From Amblyornis subalaris (taxonomy: Eukaryota > Chordata > Aves > Passeriformes > Ptilonorhynchidae), in the NCBI GenBank assembly GCA_018881555.1, contig JACAXG010000014.1, positions 10,039,803 through 10,103,802 of the forward strand: 64,000 nt of DNA, read 5' to 3'. Within the stretch, counting starts at the first letter, position 1, and every line of letters begins with the position of its first letter. A program made the position numbers and the translations under genes. Below are positions 1 to 11,400 of the stretch, piece by piece. The notes under the pieces were generated by a model that saw only the letters and a program-made list of their open reading frames with translations, was not told the origin of the DNA and searched no databases.

Positions 1-3000
1 GAAGGGAATCTGTAGCCATTGCTTGTCCCTGGATCTAGTGGGTTTCACCATGATGGGCTGACAACCATCCACCATCAACAGCGTCAAGGCTGGAGGGGGA
101 CCGAGGCACAGAGAGCTGTCATGGACCCATGTCTCAGGAGGATATGGATGCCTAATTCACCACCTGCTTCATGGAAAGCAAAAAGAGAGGATCCGGGAAA
201 TTCTAGATGAGTCAACCTGCCTCAGTACCCAGAAAACTGCTGGAACAAATTAGCACCAAGTGGCAAGCACTGACAGGGCGGTGCTGGGGCTCAGAACACT
301 GATTTAGCAGGAACACGTGTCAAACCAACCTCATTTTCTCTTCATTAGGGCGACAGGCTGGGTACCACAGGGAAAGCGGGACTGATGCTATCTTCGTGCT
401 GCCTTACATGACATTCTCGTAAGCAAATGAGGGAAATGGGAAATTCTGCCACTGTGGGTGGATGGCTTCTCCAGAAGCTCTATCCCATGAGCAGTTATCA
501 ATAGCTCACAACAGCAGACACATCCAGCAGAGGTTTTCTGGGGGAGCACGGTTCATATGAAAGCAAGATGGTATTGAGGGACAGTGTAGGGTCTGTTTGG
601 GTGGATGGTTAGAAATTGAATTTACCCTGATGACCTGGAGAAAAGAGAAGAAATTTCCTGAAAGAATGACCGATGGAAAAGAATTGGGTGTGTTCAGCAC
701 GGGAAAAAACGAGGGAAGTCTTTAGAGTGGGAAAAAGCCTCAGTATGAAGCAAGCAGTGACAAGTGTTTTGAGTTCTTCCCTATTGCTTAGATGTCAGTT
801 CATCTGTCCTGCAAATGTTGCTGTGCCTGTGGACTGCGCTGCTGAGAGAATGTTCCTCTCTGCAGTCCTGCCTGGGGACTGGGGTTGCATGTCCATTTCT
901 GCCCCTCCCAGGGACTGCTGGCAGGATGAAGCCACCTGGGTGTGGGGTGACCCATCCCAAAGGAAGGGCTGAATGTCCCAGTGGGAATGGGACGCACATG
1001 GGCCAAGGAGAGGCCTCATGGGCAATGTGGGCACTTTGTCCCTGGGCTGGAAGAGTGGGGAACACAGAGGCTGACACACAGTGAGAGATGAAGAGGAGGG
1101 GAAAGAACTTCGGGAAACCTTCCTCCTCTCACAGAGGTGGCTCACCCAGGAGTAGGAGCTCACGTCAAAAATAATTTCAGGCTGCGCAAAAGCAGCAGGG
1201 AAATTACCACCCAGGCTGCACCTTGTGTGCTTCCTTCACGCATCCCACGGAGAAGCCATGACCAGTGTGCTGGAATGAAGAGGATTGGCAGGGTCTGACT
1301 CTGGCAAGGGCTGCTAGCCCAGCGAGATTGTGCTGTGTCCAGGACACGAGATTGTGCTGTGTCCCCACTCCCTGCTGAGGCCAGGCTGCGGGAAGCATCC
1401 TGTGGGAACAGCTTTTGTTTCCAGGCAGGTACTGATAAGCAGCAAGGTGCTTGGGCAGAGCCGGGAGGTGTGTGTGAAATGGAACAGGATGTCAAAGCAC
1501 TTTCGTCTCCGTGGGTTGTTCTAGGAAAGTCCCTTTAGTAAAAGCAAGTCAAAAGGTTTAATAGAGGGACTTACACCCGGCTCTGTCTCAGAGATGACTG
1601 TGAGGGCTCAGCACATTGTGGGTCGCGATTTGAGTTGTGTTGCCATGACGTAACAGGGGACTGGTTTCCATCACAGCCGGGTTTTGAAGGCAGGGACTGG
1701 TCCCTGCACCAGGGATGCCACTGGACCCATGCTGAGTAGCGTGCCAGAGGTGCAGTGTTGTGGCCCCTCGGGTGAGAAGTGTGGGGAGTGGTGCCTTTTT
1801 CGTGGGGAGCATCCCTCTGCCCTGTGGCAGCAGCCTTAGGGAGGAAGAGCTGGCTGAAACCACAGATCTCCCAGATGAAGCAATCTGTTTGTTTGGGTGA
1901 ATATGAGAGTGTCCCTGGGGGGCTCCTCCTCCTCCAAATAGCTTGAGATGTTTAACACAGACATGGCTGCCCTAGATATAAAGGGGAGCTGTCAAAACCT
2001 TTAGGTTTTTCCTGCATTCACCCCCCCCCGAGTAAATCTTGCACAATAACACAGAGAGGTCCAAGGGGACAGGCAGATGCTGCAGGGTGGGGGCCCATCC
2101 TGGTCACCCTGCTGCTGGTTGGGTCCCCATGCCATGCTGGGCCATGGTGCCAGCTGTGACACCAGCCCTTTCTCTACTTAGCTCCCACTTTCTGCACCAG
2201 GAGATTTGCAGCCCTGGAGACCCCTCTGGGCAGGTTACATGAAGAAGTCTTCTATAGTGAACTTATAGAAGTGGGGAACCCAGGGAAAGGAGTGACAGGC
2301 ATCCAGGAAGATCTGCTGCTTCCTCTCTTCCTCCCCATGCACCAGCCCTGAGACAGGGATGCCCCTTGGTCCCGACCTGTGAACACTGAAAACACTGGTG
2401 GGACAACCCCTCCTTCACTGTCCTGCTTGTAGTTCACTGCCCCGGTCCGAGCAGGACCTGATGTACCCATGGTAGGGGTCTTGGAAAGGGGGTGACTCAG
2501 GTAATATCCATATGTTAGGGCTTTCTACCTCTTCATAAGGCTCCTGAAGACCTTGTCTTGGCTCCTCTGCTTCCAAGAACTCTCCTTTCTTCTAGTCCTG
2601 CTCCAGATGATAGCATCAAGGTGTAATTAAGAGTGGAAGGAATCTCAAAGAAGGAAAGAACATGGAAGCCGAAGATGAGCTCTGCCCCACGATCTTGTTA
2701 CCTCCTTCTGCTCTTGCAGGAGGGGCAGTGCATGTTGTGAAGGTGCTGTAGGGCTCTTGGTACAAACAACTTGCCGGCTTTTCCCTTCCAGCAGCAAAGA
2801 TTAGAGCCTCCATGCCAGGCTGTGGTTGCTGGGATTTACCTACATTGCCTGCCTGGAGCTGAGCCTGCCTTATCAAGCAGCAGATCTTTCTCTAACTCAA
2901 GACAAGTTATCATTTGGCATCTTATCTAACCTGCTCCCTGTCCTGCTCTCCATGGGATTTCCTGGAGGACATGTGCACTCAGAGAAGGGTGAGCTGGGAG

Positions 3001-3256
3001 GCAGATGGCTGCAGGCAGCCCCAGCCCTGCTGTTTATACCTTGCCTGGGTGTTCTCAGCTCAGAGCACACCTCACCTCTTTTCGTTTTACGTACCATGCT
3101 GTCCTCCCCAACTTTCCACCCTGCAGTTTCATGTCAGGCCTTTTTCTTTTTGAATTGGCTGAAAGTTGGTAAAAATAGCCCATGGTTGGTGGCAGCTATT
3201 GAGAGAGATAAGGTTACTTGGAGCTTTATCAGCTGCTGAGTCCTGTCTTTTCGATG
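1..3256. other. Intergenic DNA upstream of the RTP gene
   Basis: No coding exon is recognised on either strand. The open frames here are short, overlap each other in several frames and match no family I know. The only structure noted is a two-copy 18-bp direct repeat at 1323-1340 and 1347-1364. In human the next gene on this side of RTP1 would be RPL39L, but nothing like it is visible here. Confidence 0.6.
1323..1364. repeat. Two-copy 18-bp direct repeat with 24-bp period
   Basis: An 18-bp unit beginning CGAGATTGTG occurs identically at 1323-1340 and 1347-1364, separated by 6 bp. It is a minor local duplication with no evident function. Confidence 0.8.
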
Positions 3257-3270
3257 GGTTTCACTTTCAT
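3257..3270 (+). promoter_or_regulatory. Interferon-stimulated response element (ISRE) upstream of RTP gene
   Basis: The sequence GGTTTCACTTTCAT contains the exact TTTC-NN-TTTC core bound by ISGF3 and IRF factors. It lies 410 bp upstream of the RTP start codon, a typical proximal-promoter distance. RTP4 is a well-known interferon-stimulated gene in mammals, so the placement fits. No TATA box was seen between the element and the ATG, and the transcription start is not known. The match is seen directly; the regulatory role is inferred. Confidence 0.6.
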
Positions 3271-3679
3271 TATTCCTAAGCTGGGCACAACCTCTGTTGG
3301 TTCACCCCACTGCCATGAATGTCATGGTCATGGGCAGCTGCCAGGGGGTTTTGTTTCCAATCTCTGCCTATGGACAGAGCAGCATCGTGGCTTTGCAGGG
3401 TCAGGGGTTCATGTACAGATGTTGAGAAAATCCACCTTGTCCTTGCTTTGGGGGACATTTCAGTGCAGTGCAGTGTCAGCAGAGACTGTTGATCCAGAGG
3501 TTGGCATGGGGCGGTGCTGCTCATGCAGGAGCAAAGGTTCCCCTCTCCAAGCACAAAGACATTGTACAAAGAGGAAAAGTTTAGGGAAAAGGCAGTTGCA
3601 CAAGTGTATTAGCATTCAGAAGCTGCAAGGTTGACCTGGAGGCTTGGTCGCTACCTCTTCCCCAGCTCCAAGTGGAACT

Positions 3680-3825
3680 ATGCATACTTGGCAGGACATT
3701 TTTGCAGCGAAGATTGAAGAAATGCACGTAACAGATCCGTGGACACTTCTGGAGGATGATGCCCTGCAGGTGCAGGCCTGCAGGCCTGGCTGGAAGGANT
3801 TTGTACAGCGCCGTGCTCTTGGGAG
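3680..3825 (+). CDS. RTP exon 1 (start codon, N-terminal domain)
   Basis: This exon encodes 48 residues plus two bases of codon 49. ATG 3680 has A at -3 and is the first ATG in its frame; the frame is open further upstream only if a TTG is used. The family pattern of WQ-x-IF, then PGWK, then a QRRALGR junction is visible. The donor is GAG|GTAGGG at 3825/3826. The split codon AG|G restores Arg and runs straight into the exon 2 zinc motif, as in mammalian RTPs, which have the same two-exon structure. Confidence 0.88.
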
Positions 3826-5677
3826 GTAGGGGGCTGCTGGCTCGGTCCCTGTCGGAGCAGGACCGGGGTTGATGGGTTGACATGTGGACCTTTTCCTTTT
3901 TCAAAGTGTGCCTGCAGGAAACAGGTTTTTGAGCAAAAAAGGAAGTTTGGAGGTGGGTGAGGCTGTGAAGCATTTTCCCATTTTTGTTCGAAGCTTAGTG
4001 GGTTATTGCCAAACTGGAAAACATGGTAATTCGAGGGGAGAAGAGTTCAGCAGCTCCACAGGGCAAAGAGCAGCTGGTATTTGGCCAGAATTTCTCCATG
4101 TTGTTGTCAAGGTGCAAAGAGCTCCTTCAGCAAGCAGGGAGAGTTACACCACGCTAGAGCCAAATCTTCCGGGTTTGCACCCAGAGGATGAGGAGAGGGA
4201 GAGCCACTGTGTGCTGGGACATGGGGGGATGCCTCAGCAGCCCCTGCACCTGTACCAGGCTGCGGGGTCTCAGACAGGCAGAGACTGTGGCTGTGCATTG
4301 CTGATGAAAAGCCCCATCCCAAACATTTCCACCCTGGGCATTGATCAGACACCCTGCCCAAGTGGCAGCAAAGGGAGACCTTGGTTGCCAGCCCCATGCA
4401 GATCGTGCAAGCTGAAGAGCTGTGGGTTGCACACCTTTTGGCTCCTCAAGACATCNCTTCACCTGCCCTGCACCCTCCACCCACACCTTCCTTCTATTTC
4501 GCTTCTTTTTATCGTCTAACCCAGTCCTGGGCTTGATGTTGGCTTTCCGCTGAGCTGTGATGAGCCAGCATGGGTGAGGGGCTGGAGTCCCAAACAGGGG
4601 CCTGATGCTTCCCACCTCAAGGGCCCCTGCTCTTGGCAGTGGGGCCAGGATCCCAGCAGATAGCCTGGCTTCTGAAATCTTTAATGCTGGGGCCAGCCCT
4701 CAACTCACATCCATGGTGAACATCCCAGACTGGCATCATGCTGTTAGGGGGAGGACAGCTTGGTGTAAAGCTTGCATGAGTGAAGTTAATCCATGGTCTG
4801 TGTTAACTCTGGTCCCTACTGACTGTGCCGAAAGCCTCTGGCTCAGCATGGGGAGCCTGAGATGAGTTGGTCTCCTCTTTGCCCCAACAGGTTTCAGTGC
4901 TCCCAGTGCTTTCATGGGTGGTCTTCTGCCAAAGTGCACATCCTGTTCCACATGTGCCACTGCCAAGGTTGGGGCACGGTATGGATGCGAATCTTTCGCC
5001 AGGAATGTAGGCACTGCTCCAACCCCCGGCTGGAGGATCCTGAGTTCAGCCTGGAGACTATAGAGACGATTCTGCACAACCTGGTGATGAAGATCCTCCA
5101 GTACTTCTACAACGAGCCTGTCCAGCCCTCTGACCTCCTGGAAGTCGTGGTGGATACGCCGGTGGCGGGGCCACATGACAGTGCCCACTGCGAGGCCTGC
5201 CGGCTCGGCATTTGCAACAGGTCACGGCCGGCCCCGGCACTGGGCACCCGGAAGCCCTTGACAGATGATGACAAGGCCAGGATGCACAGCACCAAGTCAT
5301 GGCTGGCCTGGGTATCGGGTATCTGGAAGTCCTTAACAGATGTGGGGGAGGCCGGGACCCATTGCACTGAGTCGCAGTCATCCCTGGAATCAACCCTGGA
5401 ATCAGATGACCGGAAGCCCTTGGTTGATGAGGGCAAGACCAGGACCCATCGCACTGAGTCGCAGCCAGCGCCGGCACGGGCTGCCTGGAATGCAAGCGTG
5501 TCCAGGACCTTTCAGACCCTGAAACACCAGGGCTTAAGGCCCCATGCAGCCTCAACCCACCACCCCTCACCTCGCAATAGCAACTTCCCCTGGAAACGCT
5601 GCTGCTGCATTGGCAGCTCTTTGCTCTGTGTTTTGGCAGTGATCGTCTTTGTCGTGCTTTATTTGATTGTGATGTAG
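3680..5677 (+). CDS. Receptor-transporting protein family gene (RTP3/RTP4-like), two exons
   Basis: Joining 3680-3825 to 4891-5677 gives a 310-residue protein with TAG at 5675-5677. Family members are zinc-binding, C-terminally anchored membrane proteins; RTP1/2 chaperone odorant and taste receptors to the cell surface, and RTP4 is an interferon-induced antiviral effector. Visible here: an N-terminal block opening MHTWQDIF, a conserved PGWK near residue 36, the zf-3CxxC region from CSQC at the exon 2 start through MRIFRQECRHC to CEACRLGIC near residue 155, a repeated polar linker (about 170-245), and a hydrophobic C-terminal segment preceded by three cysteines. The zinc region resembles mammalian RTP3 and RTP4 more than RTP1, so no single symbol is assigned. 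The gene is convergent with MASP1, as RTP1 is in human. One N (3799) makes residue 40 Asp or Glu. Confidence 0.9.
3826..4890 (+). other. RTP intron
   Basis: This is a 1065-bp intron with a GT donor at 3826 and an AG acceptor at 4889-4890 behind a pyrimidine-rich stretch (TCTCCTCTTTGCCCCAACAG). Nothing else is recognised in it; the 211-codon open frame at 3884-4519 matches no family. Confidence 0.85.
4891..5677 (+). CDS. RTP exon 2 (zf-3CxxC core, repeat linker, membrane anchor)
   Basis: This exon encodes 261 residues after the split Arg codon. The CxxC pairs CSQC and CRHC and the CEACRLGIC cluster provide the expected zinc ligands. The linker holds three imperfect copies of a 25-29-codon unit starting at 5249, 5324 and 5411. 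The protein ends with a CCC triplet and a valine/leucine-rich membrane segment (VLAVIVFVVLYLIV) followed by Met and the stop, a tail-anchored topology typical of the family. The preceding frame back to 4862 is intron. Confidence 0.92.
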
Positions 5678-5970
5678 TGGGACCTGGGGATTGCAAAGAG
5701 GAACTGAGATGATGGCTGGGAGAGCTGATGGAGTGCCTGGAAAATTGGGTACCCGAGGTCAGCCCTCGCTCTTGGCTCAGCGACGCTTCTCCAGCTCCTG
5801 GTGGCACGGGAACACATCGGGATGCCTCAGCCAGGCACCTTGTCCCACAGCCAGCCTGGTGGGTCTGATGGTTTCTTATGGGACATATTCTGTATGAGGA
5901 TGACTCTCAGCTACCCCATGCAGAGGATGAGGTTTATTGCTTGCAAGAATAAAACAAGCCCTTTCTCCTC
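5678..5970 (+). other. RTP 3' UTR with polyadenylation signal
   Basis: A canonical AATAAA at 5948-5953 lies 271 bp after the stop codon and is the first on this strand, so the transcript probably ends near 5970. The UTR end is inferred from the signal only. Confidence 0.65.
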
Positions 5971-6465
5971 AGCCCAAGGATTCATTTGCTTCTTAATTTC
6001 TCTAAAGCCTTTTCTAGTGTGTGTGAGCAGCTCAGAGGGAAGCTGGGGGTTGCCTTTATCCACCAGCTGAGCTCTGCTTCCAGAGAGGCACATCCCCAGT
6101 CTGCCGTGCCTTTGGCCAGCTGTCTGGGTACCCTGCAGTAGGGACAAAGGGTGCCCAAACTTGGCAAGTGCAAAAAGTCTATGCCCCAATTATGGGGAAA
6201 TTGCATGTATTGGGTCAGTGGGTCTGGGCAAAAAGGAAAATGCAGACTCTTGCCTTCTGCTACTTCACCCTGCAGGGCTCTAGGGACCTGGTGGGTGTCA
6301 TAAGGTTGGGAGAAAACCTGTTGTTGCCCTGCAGCCTGACACTCTGACTCTTACCCTCCCTGCAGGGGAGCTGGGCTCCTGCAGAACTCACCCGTGGGGA
6401 CAGCATGTCCTTAGGCCATGACTTTGGCCCAGAAAAACGAGGTACGGTTGGTTTGTAATTGCTTG

Positions 6466-7046
6466 TGTCCTGGTTTTGGCTGGGATGGAGATAATTTTCT
6501 TCCTTGTAGCCATTACTGCATTGTACTTTGGATTTAATATGGGAATAATAATGTTGATAACACATNGATGTTTTAGTTGTTGCAAGTAGTGATTACTCTA
6601 AGTCAAGGACTTTTCTGTTTCCCGTGCTCTGCCAGTGAGCAGGTGCACCAGGAGCTGGGAGGGAGCACGGCCAGGACAGCTGACCCCGACTGGCCAAAGG
6701 GACATTCCATACCAGGGAACGTCCTGCTCAGTGGATAAACTGGAGCAGGTTGGCTTGGAGGGGCCAATTGCTCCTGGGGGATGGGCTGGATATTGGTCAG
6801 TGGGTGGTGAGGAACTGGGGTGTGCATTCCTTGTCTTTATTGAGTTTTATGTCTCTCTCTCTTTATTACCTCTCTGCTCATGACTATTATTATTATCAAT
6901 ATTTACTTTGTTTCAATTATTGAACTGTTCTTATCTCAACTCACAGACTTTACCCTTTTCCAACTCTCCTCCCCATCCCACTGGGGCAGGGTGGTTGGGC
7001 TGAGTGAGAGGCTGTGTGGTACTCAGTTGCTGGCTGGGTTTAAACA
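6466..7046 (+). mobile_element. Solo LTR of an endogenous retrovirus
   Basis: The segment begins TGTCCTGGTTTTGGCTGGGA and ends near GGCTGGGTTTAAACA. I recognise it as a long terminal repeat dispersed in passerine genomes. No gag, pol or env-like frame adjoins it and no second copy is seen, so it is a solo LTR. It contains an ATTATTATTATT-rich stretch at 6884-6900. A clear target-site duplication was not found; GCTTG at 6461-6465 and ACTTG at 7053-7057 match at 4 of 5 positions and would put the end near 7052. Family and boundaries are from memory. Confidence 0.75.
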
Positions 7047-10000
7047 GCAGCAACTTGAAAAACCTTCTGAAATAGCCTGTAGCCTGCACATCACAAGCCT
7101 CATATACAATCATGGCTGCCAAAGTCTGTCTTCTCTGGGATCCTGAGGTGAGCAAGTGGTGGGGAAAATCAGAAGTGAGGCAGCAGAGATTGTACTGATC
7201 TCCATGACTTGAAGTTTAGAGCTTCTTCTGTATTTCTTTTTCATGCAAACATCCTGATTGCTCTCCTGACTCCACTCATACATCCAAAATCACCCATGGT
7301 AGGAGGCATCCAGGTTAACCTTGTTGCTGAAATATTTATTTCTCCCTCTCTGTGTGTTTTGGTTGCCTGAGTTTGTTTGTTAGGCAAGACTGTCCCCTCA
7401 GTCCATCCCTCATGGGTGGTGCCCTGTGGGTAGCCCATGGCCAGGGCCAGGGGCTCATTGCCCCTTGCCACTCACTGCATGTGGAGAAAGACACACAGGA
7501 GCTGGAGAAGAACTGGTTGCGCACTGTGGGCAAAAGTCCTTTTGTTTTCTCTTCTTGTGCTTAGGCTTTGGCTCCCTGGGGCAGGCAGCAAGGGACAGCT
7601 GGGCACCCTGGGCACTCACCCTGCCCGAACAGAGACGGACCCACTGTGGATGGACACCTGGAGGGAGATATTCCGTGACCTGACAGATAGCTGAGGTGAA
7701 GCCAGAGGATGTGAGACCTGAGGATGGAGCAGGATCTCACTCCTGAAGTCTTGCCTCAGCGCTGGATGTGGGTGGTGGAGGAACGAGGCTTGGCCAGGTG
7801 AGGGCAGAGGGGATGGGGCAGCCTAGGCTGTCNTCCTCTCCCACATCCACCTGGATCATGCTGGGGCATGGGGCTCGGTGAGGATGAGGACCTTGAAACA
7901 GCCATGCCATCANTGCTGGATGTGGTCAGAGCTGGTTTTCAGCCAGAAGAGTGCCGGGCAGATCCTGCAGGATTTGGTCAGCAGCATCTGGCAGGAGACT
8001 GTGGCTGGGGGGCATGGTGTGCCCTGTGAGAGAAAGCATTGTGAGGGCTGTCACCTGGGGGTGCATTGGGGGANGCACTGGGGACAGCAGGGATGCCACA
8101 GGAAATCCATGTCCATGGGGCCACAGGAGAATCCAGGGGANGCAGCCATCCCCTGGGAAGTGAGGTGCCAGTGACGAGTGTGCAGCCACCGGCTCCCTGC
8201 TGAGCCCTGGATGGGTTCAGGAGCAATCTGGGGAACAGCACCCCTAGATGGGCTTGTGCTACTCTCATCCTCTCACACAGAGGATGGCCAGTGGTGCTGG
8301 CTGGTGAATGACTTCTATTGACTCCATCAGCAGCCCGGNTTACCCCGCTTCAGCAGCCCCAGCCACTTGCTGTGCTGGGATGCCGGTTGTTGGGGTGAGG
8401 TGGGAGTTTCTGACATGCCCCAGACTGACCCGCATGGCTCCCTCTTCTCTGCTGTTTTCCATGGGGTTCACACGCTGCCTGCGTGGTTGAGGAGCTGAAA
8501 CACAGACGCCAGGGGACCTGCTGCTTACTTTGAGTAGCGAGGGCTGAATTGAACAACCTCACAACTACTTTGGGTACTGAAATTGGTTTTAGGTCTGTCT
8601 GTCAGATTGGTCCAACAAGGAACAGAGCTGCAGAACCACAGAGGCAGCTGTATCCATCCTCTCCTGACTTTGCAAATGATTTGATGCTGAAGATGGATAT
8701 TATAGCAAAGATTTCATAACAGACTCAGTGGAGGAATGATGGGCTGAAGTAAAAGCAATAACCAAACCTAGTGCAGCTTGCACAGCATCAATCCCTGGCT
8801 GTGCAGCTTCCCAGGTGCTCCCCTCTCCTCCCTGCTGTGTCCTGAAGGGCCCTTTATGCTGTTCACCATGGGTTTCCTTTTTCTGCTGATGTAAGATTCT
8901 CATGTATTTTCATATATGCAACCTGCAGGCTATTGGTTAAAAAAATGAATATAACAAGAAAACGCTGTGCAATCCAGGGGCCGTGTGGATTTGGTTTCTT
9001 AAGGGCTTGGACCTGCTTATCCCAAAAACTCTTCACTTTCCCAGCGCCGTCTCTCTTCAGCCTCATCAGCCCTGGCCATGGAGCCACCAGATGGAGCTGC
9101 AGATCTCCGGCACTGCACTGGGAACCACTGGGACCAGTGACCCACCAGCACTGTGACGGGACAGCATTCCCCAGATGGGGGATACCCTCNCTCCTATTTC
9201 TGTGACCTATTTCTGTTTCCCCGTAGCAGGGTCCCCCCAAAGCCTATCCTACATGGATTCGGAATTGTGGATGAGTGACTCTGCTGGGGCTGGTGGCTGC
9301 CTCTGCTGGGGCTCTGCTGGGGCTGTTCTCTGATGAGGCTGATCCTGCAGTCTGGACCAGATCCCTTCCCTCCTGTGCTGGGAGCAGCCCGACCTCTCCC
9401 CTCCGGTGTTATGTCATGAAGCAGGGACATGGCCAAGTTTCTTACTGCCATTGCCCATAGCTCTCTTCTTTCCATGCTGGGGTTTTCCCAGCCCCAGTCA
9501 TCGTGTCTGGGCTGCCTGCAGACTCCCCAGCCACCCAGCTGCTCAGTGGAAACTCCCTCGCCTCTGCCTGAGATGCCAACTCTGGTGGAGGCTACATCCC
9601 TGCGGGGGTCCTTATTTTCTTGCCTGAGCCTCTCTGCTCTGTTACAAGGGCAGACCCATCCCTTGCTCCCCTGCAAGTCTTTTGTACACCCGTCGTGCTC
9701 CTCCATCCATGGCCTTGTGTAAATGTGCTGCTTTTTCTCTGGTCCCCTCCTCGCTGCTGCCTACATGCCTGCCTGTGTCCTCATGCTGTGCCAGCATGGC
9801 CCCTCCCTCATGCAGCCCCTTCATCCCCTCCCCAGTACTCAGAGCCACCTGTGCATACATGGGCTTCTCAGCCACGGCCTCATTTTTGGGGTCCTTTCCA
9901 GGATACCCCTCTCCAACATGCAGTTGTGCCCATCTCCTCCTTGTTTCTTAGCAAACTGCCCTCGAAGTCCTGCTTTCCGTGGCTCTTGGCACTTCTGGGG

Positions 10001-11400
10001 TCCAGAGCACGCCCTCGTGGCTCGGCTCAGCCCCCAGGGTTGGTGAGCAGTGGCCAGGCCCCCAGCTGGCATGGGAACAGCGAGCTNGTCCCAGGGGAGG
10101 TGGCTGAGGGAAGAAGGATGCTCTCTCTCTCTCTGTGGGTCCTGTGCAGGTCCTGGCTGTCCCCCCTGGTTTATTTGAGATTGGGCTCCGCTGCAGCCAA
10201 CTCTCAGCTCACGCCTGGTGCTCACATGCAGCCAGGGACAGCAAAACTTCACCCAGGGATGTTTTNCTGGCTTTTCACCACAGCCAGACTGATAAATGGC
10301 TGTCTCCGCGCCTGTCTCCCTGGAGGGAAGCTCTCACCACTCTGGCAGGTTGCGAGGTGCCAGAAAACGCAAAGCCCATTGTTGCTGTCACTTTTCCCCT
10401 TGGCTGCCTCTTCCCAGCCCACCCTGCAGCCACCGCAGCGCCCGCGGGGCAGGAGGGGCTGGCACTGGGCAGCGGCAGCTTGGTGAGCAGGGACGAGGGC
10501 TGGGCTGCGCCCGGGATTTCCCGGCAGAGCTATCGACGGGAGGCGGGGGAGAGTCTCTATTTACCAGTGAACTATTAGAGGGCTGCAATATTTTTTAATG
10601 TGCCCCAGGGCTGTCTAGGCTCCGATCCTACAGATGATGGTTTCATGCTCAGGGGACCATGTCTTGATTTTCCTTTTTTTCCTCTCCTCTCCTTTACCCC
10701 CGTGATGTCTCTGGACATGTCAGCAGACCTGTGAGCGAGCCAGACCAGCTGCCCTCCTCCCTGCCATCAACACAGAGGAGCCTGGTGCTGTTTTTCAGTT
10801 CTGTGCCATAGGAAAATAGGGATCAATAAACCAGCTCTCAGCCCGGGATCCAGGCACATGGTAGAAAACAGTCCCCATGATTTTAAGCTCTCTCCAGAGC
10901 CTAGATTTTCACAGTCTCTGATGCAGAGATGCCTGGCAGAGTTTTGTCCCTGCCTCAGCTCACATCTGAGCTTGCTGCAGGGCCNCTGCTGTGGGAACAT
11001 GCTGTCTCAGTCCAACAACTAGTGGGAATGGGCTGATTTTTCACCCCTTTTAAAGCAAAAGTCACATACCTGTTATTTTTTCCTAATGTCAATTGAACTC
11101 AGACTTAATTGCTATTCTCAGCATACAGGTGGCTGCCCTCTCCTCCTGCCACTGCCCCTGTCTTCAGCGATGTGCTAAGGCTATAAATAATGGAAGGCAG
11201 GATCTCATCTGTTGCCCTTTTTTTGTGATTTGTATTCAGGGCTGCTCAGGGTCTGTCTCAGCCCAAGGAGCTGCACAGGCCATGGCTGAGCAGCCGTCGG
11301 AGTGAGGGATGGTGTGAGGATCCTCCTGGGAGTGCAGGCGTGCATGGCAGACCCTATCAACCAGCCTTGACCATGTTCCTCCTGGAATAAAAGCCTCAGG
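7047..11400. other. Convergent intergenic region between RTP gene and MASP1
   Basis: No coding exon is recognised. The longest open frame, 288 codons at 9620-10486 on the + strand, is interrupted by N positions, is Ser/Pro/Leu-rich and matches no family. A (CT)7 run lies at 10121-10134 and a small CpG-rich patch at about 10430-10540. Mammals keep the MASP-1-specific serine-protease exons downstream of the MASP-3 exon; no TAAHC or GDSGGP coding motif was found here on the - strand. Confidence 0.6.

Noticed and set aside
5058..5807. 249-codon - strand frame
   Set aside because: It is the antisense shadow of RTP exon 2.
9620..10486. 288-codon open frame on the + strand
   Set aside because: It is Ser/Pro/Leu-rich, includes N-interrupted codons, has equally open overlapping frames and matches no family; I see no splice or initiation context supporting it.
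11386..11391. AATAAA on the + strand as an RTP polyadenylation signal
   Set aside because: A closer canonical signal lies at 5948-5953; this one is 5.7 kb past the RTP stop and adjacent to the opposite-strand MASP1 signal.
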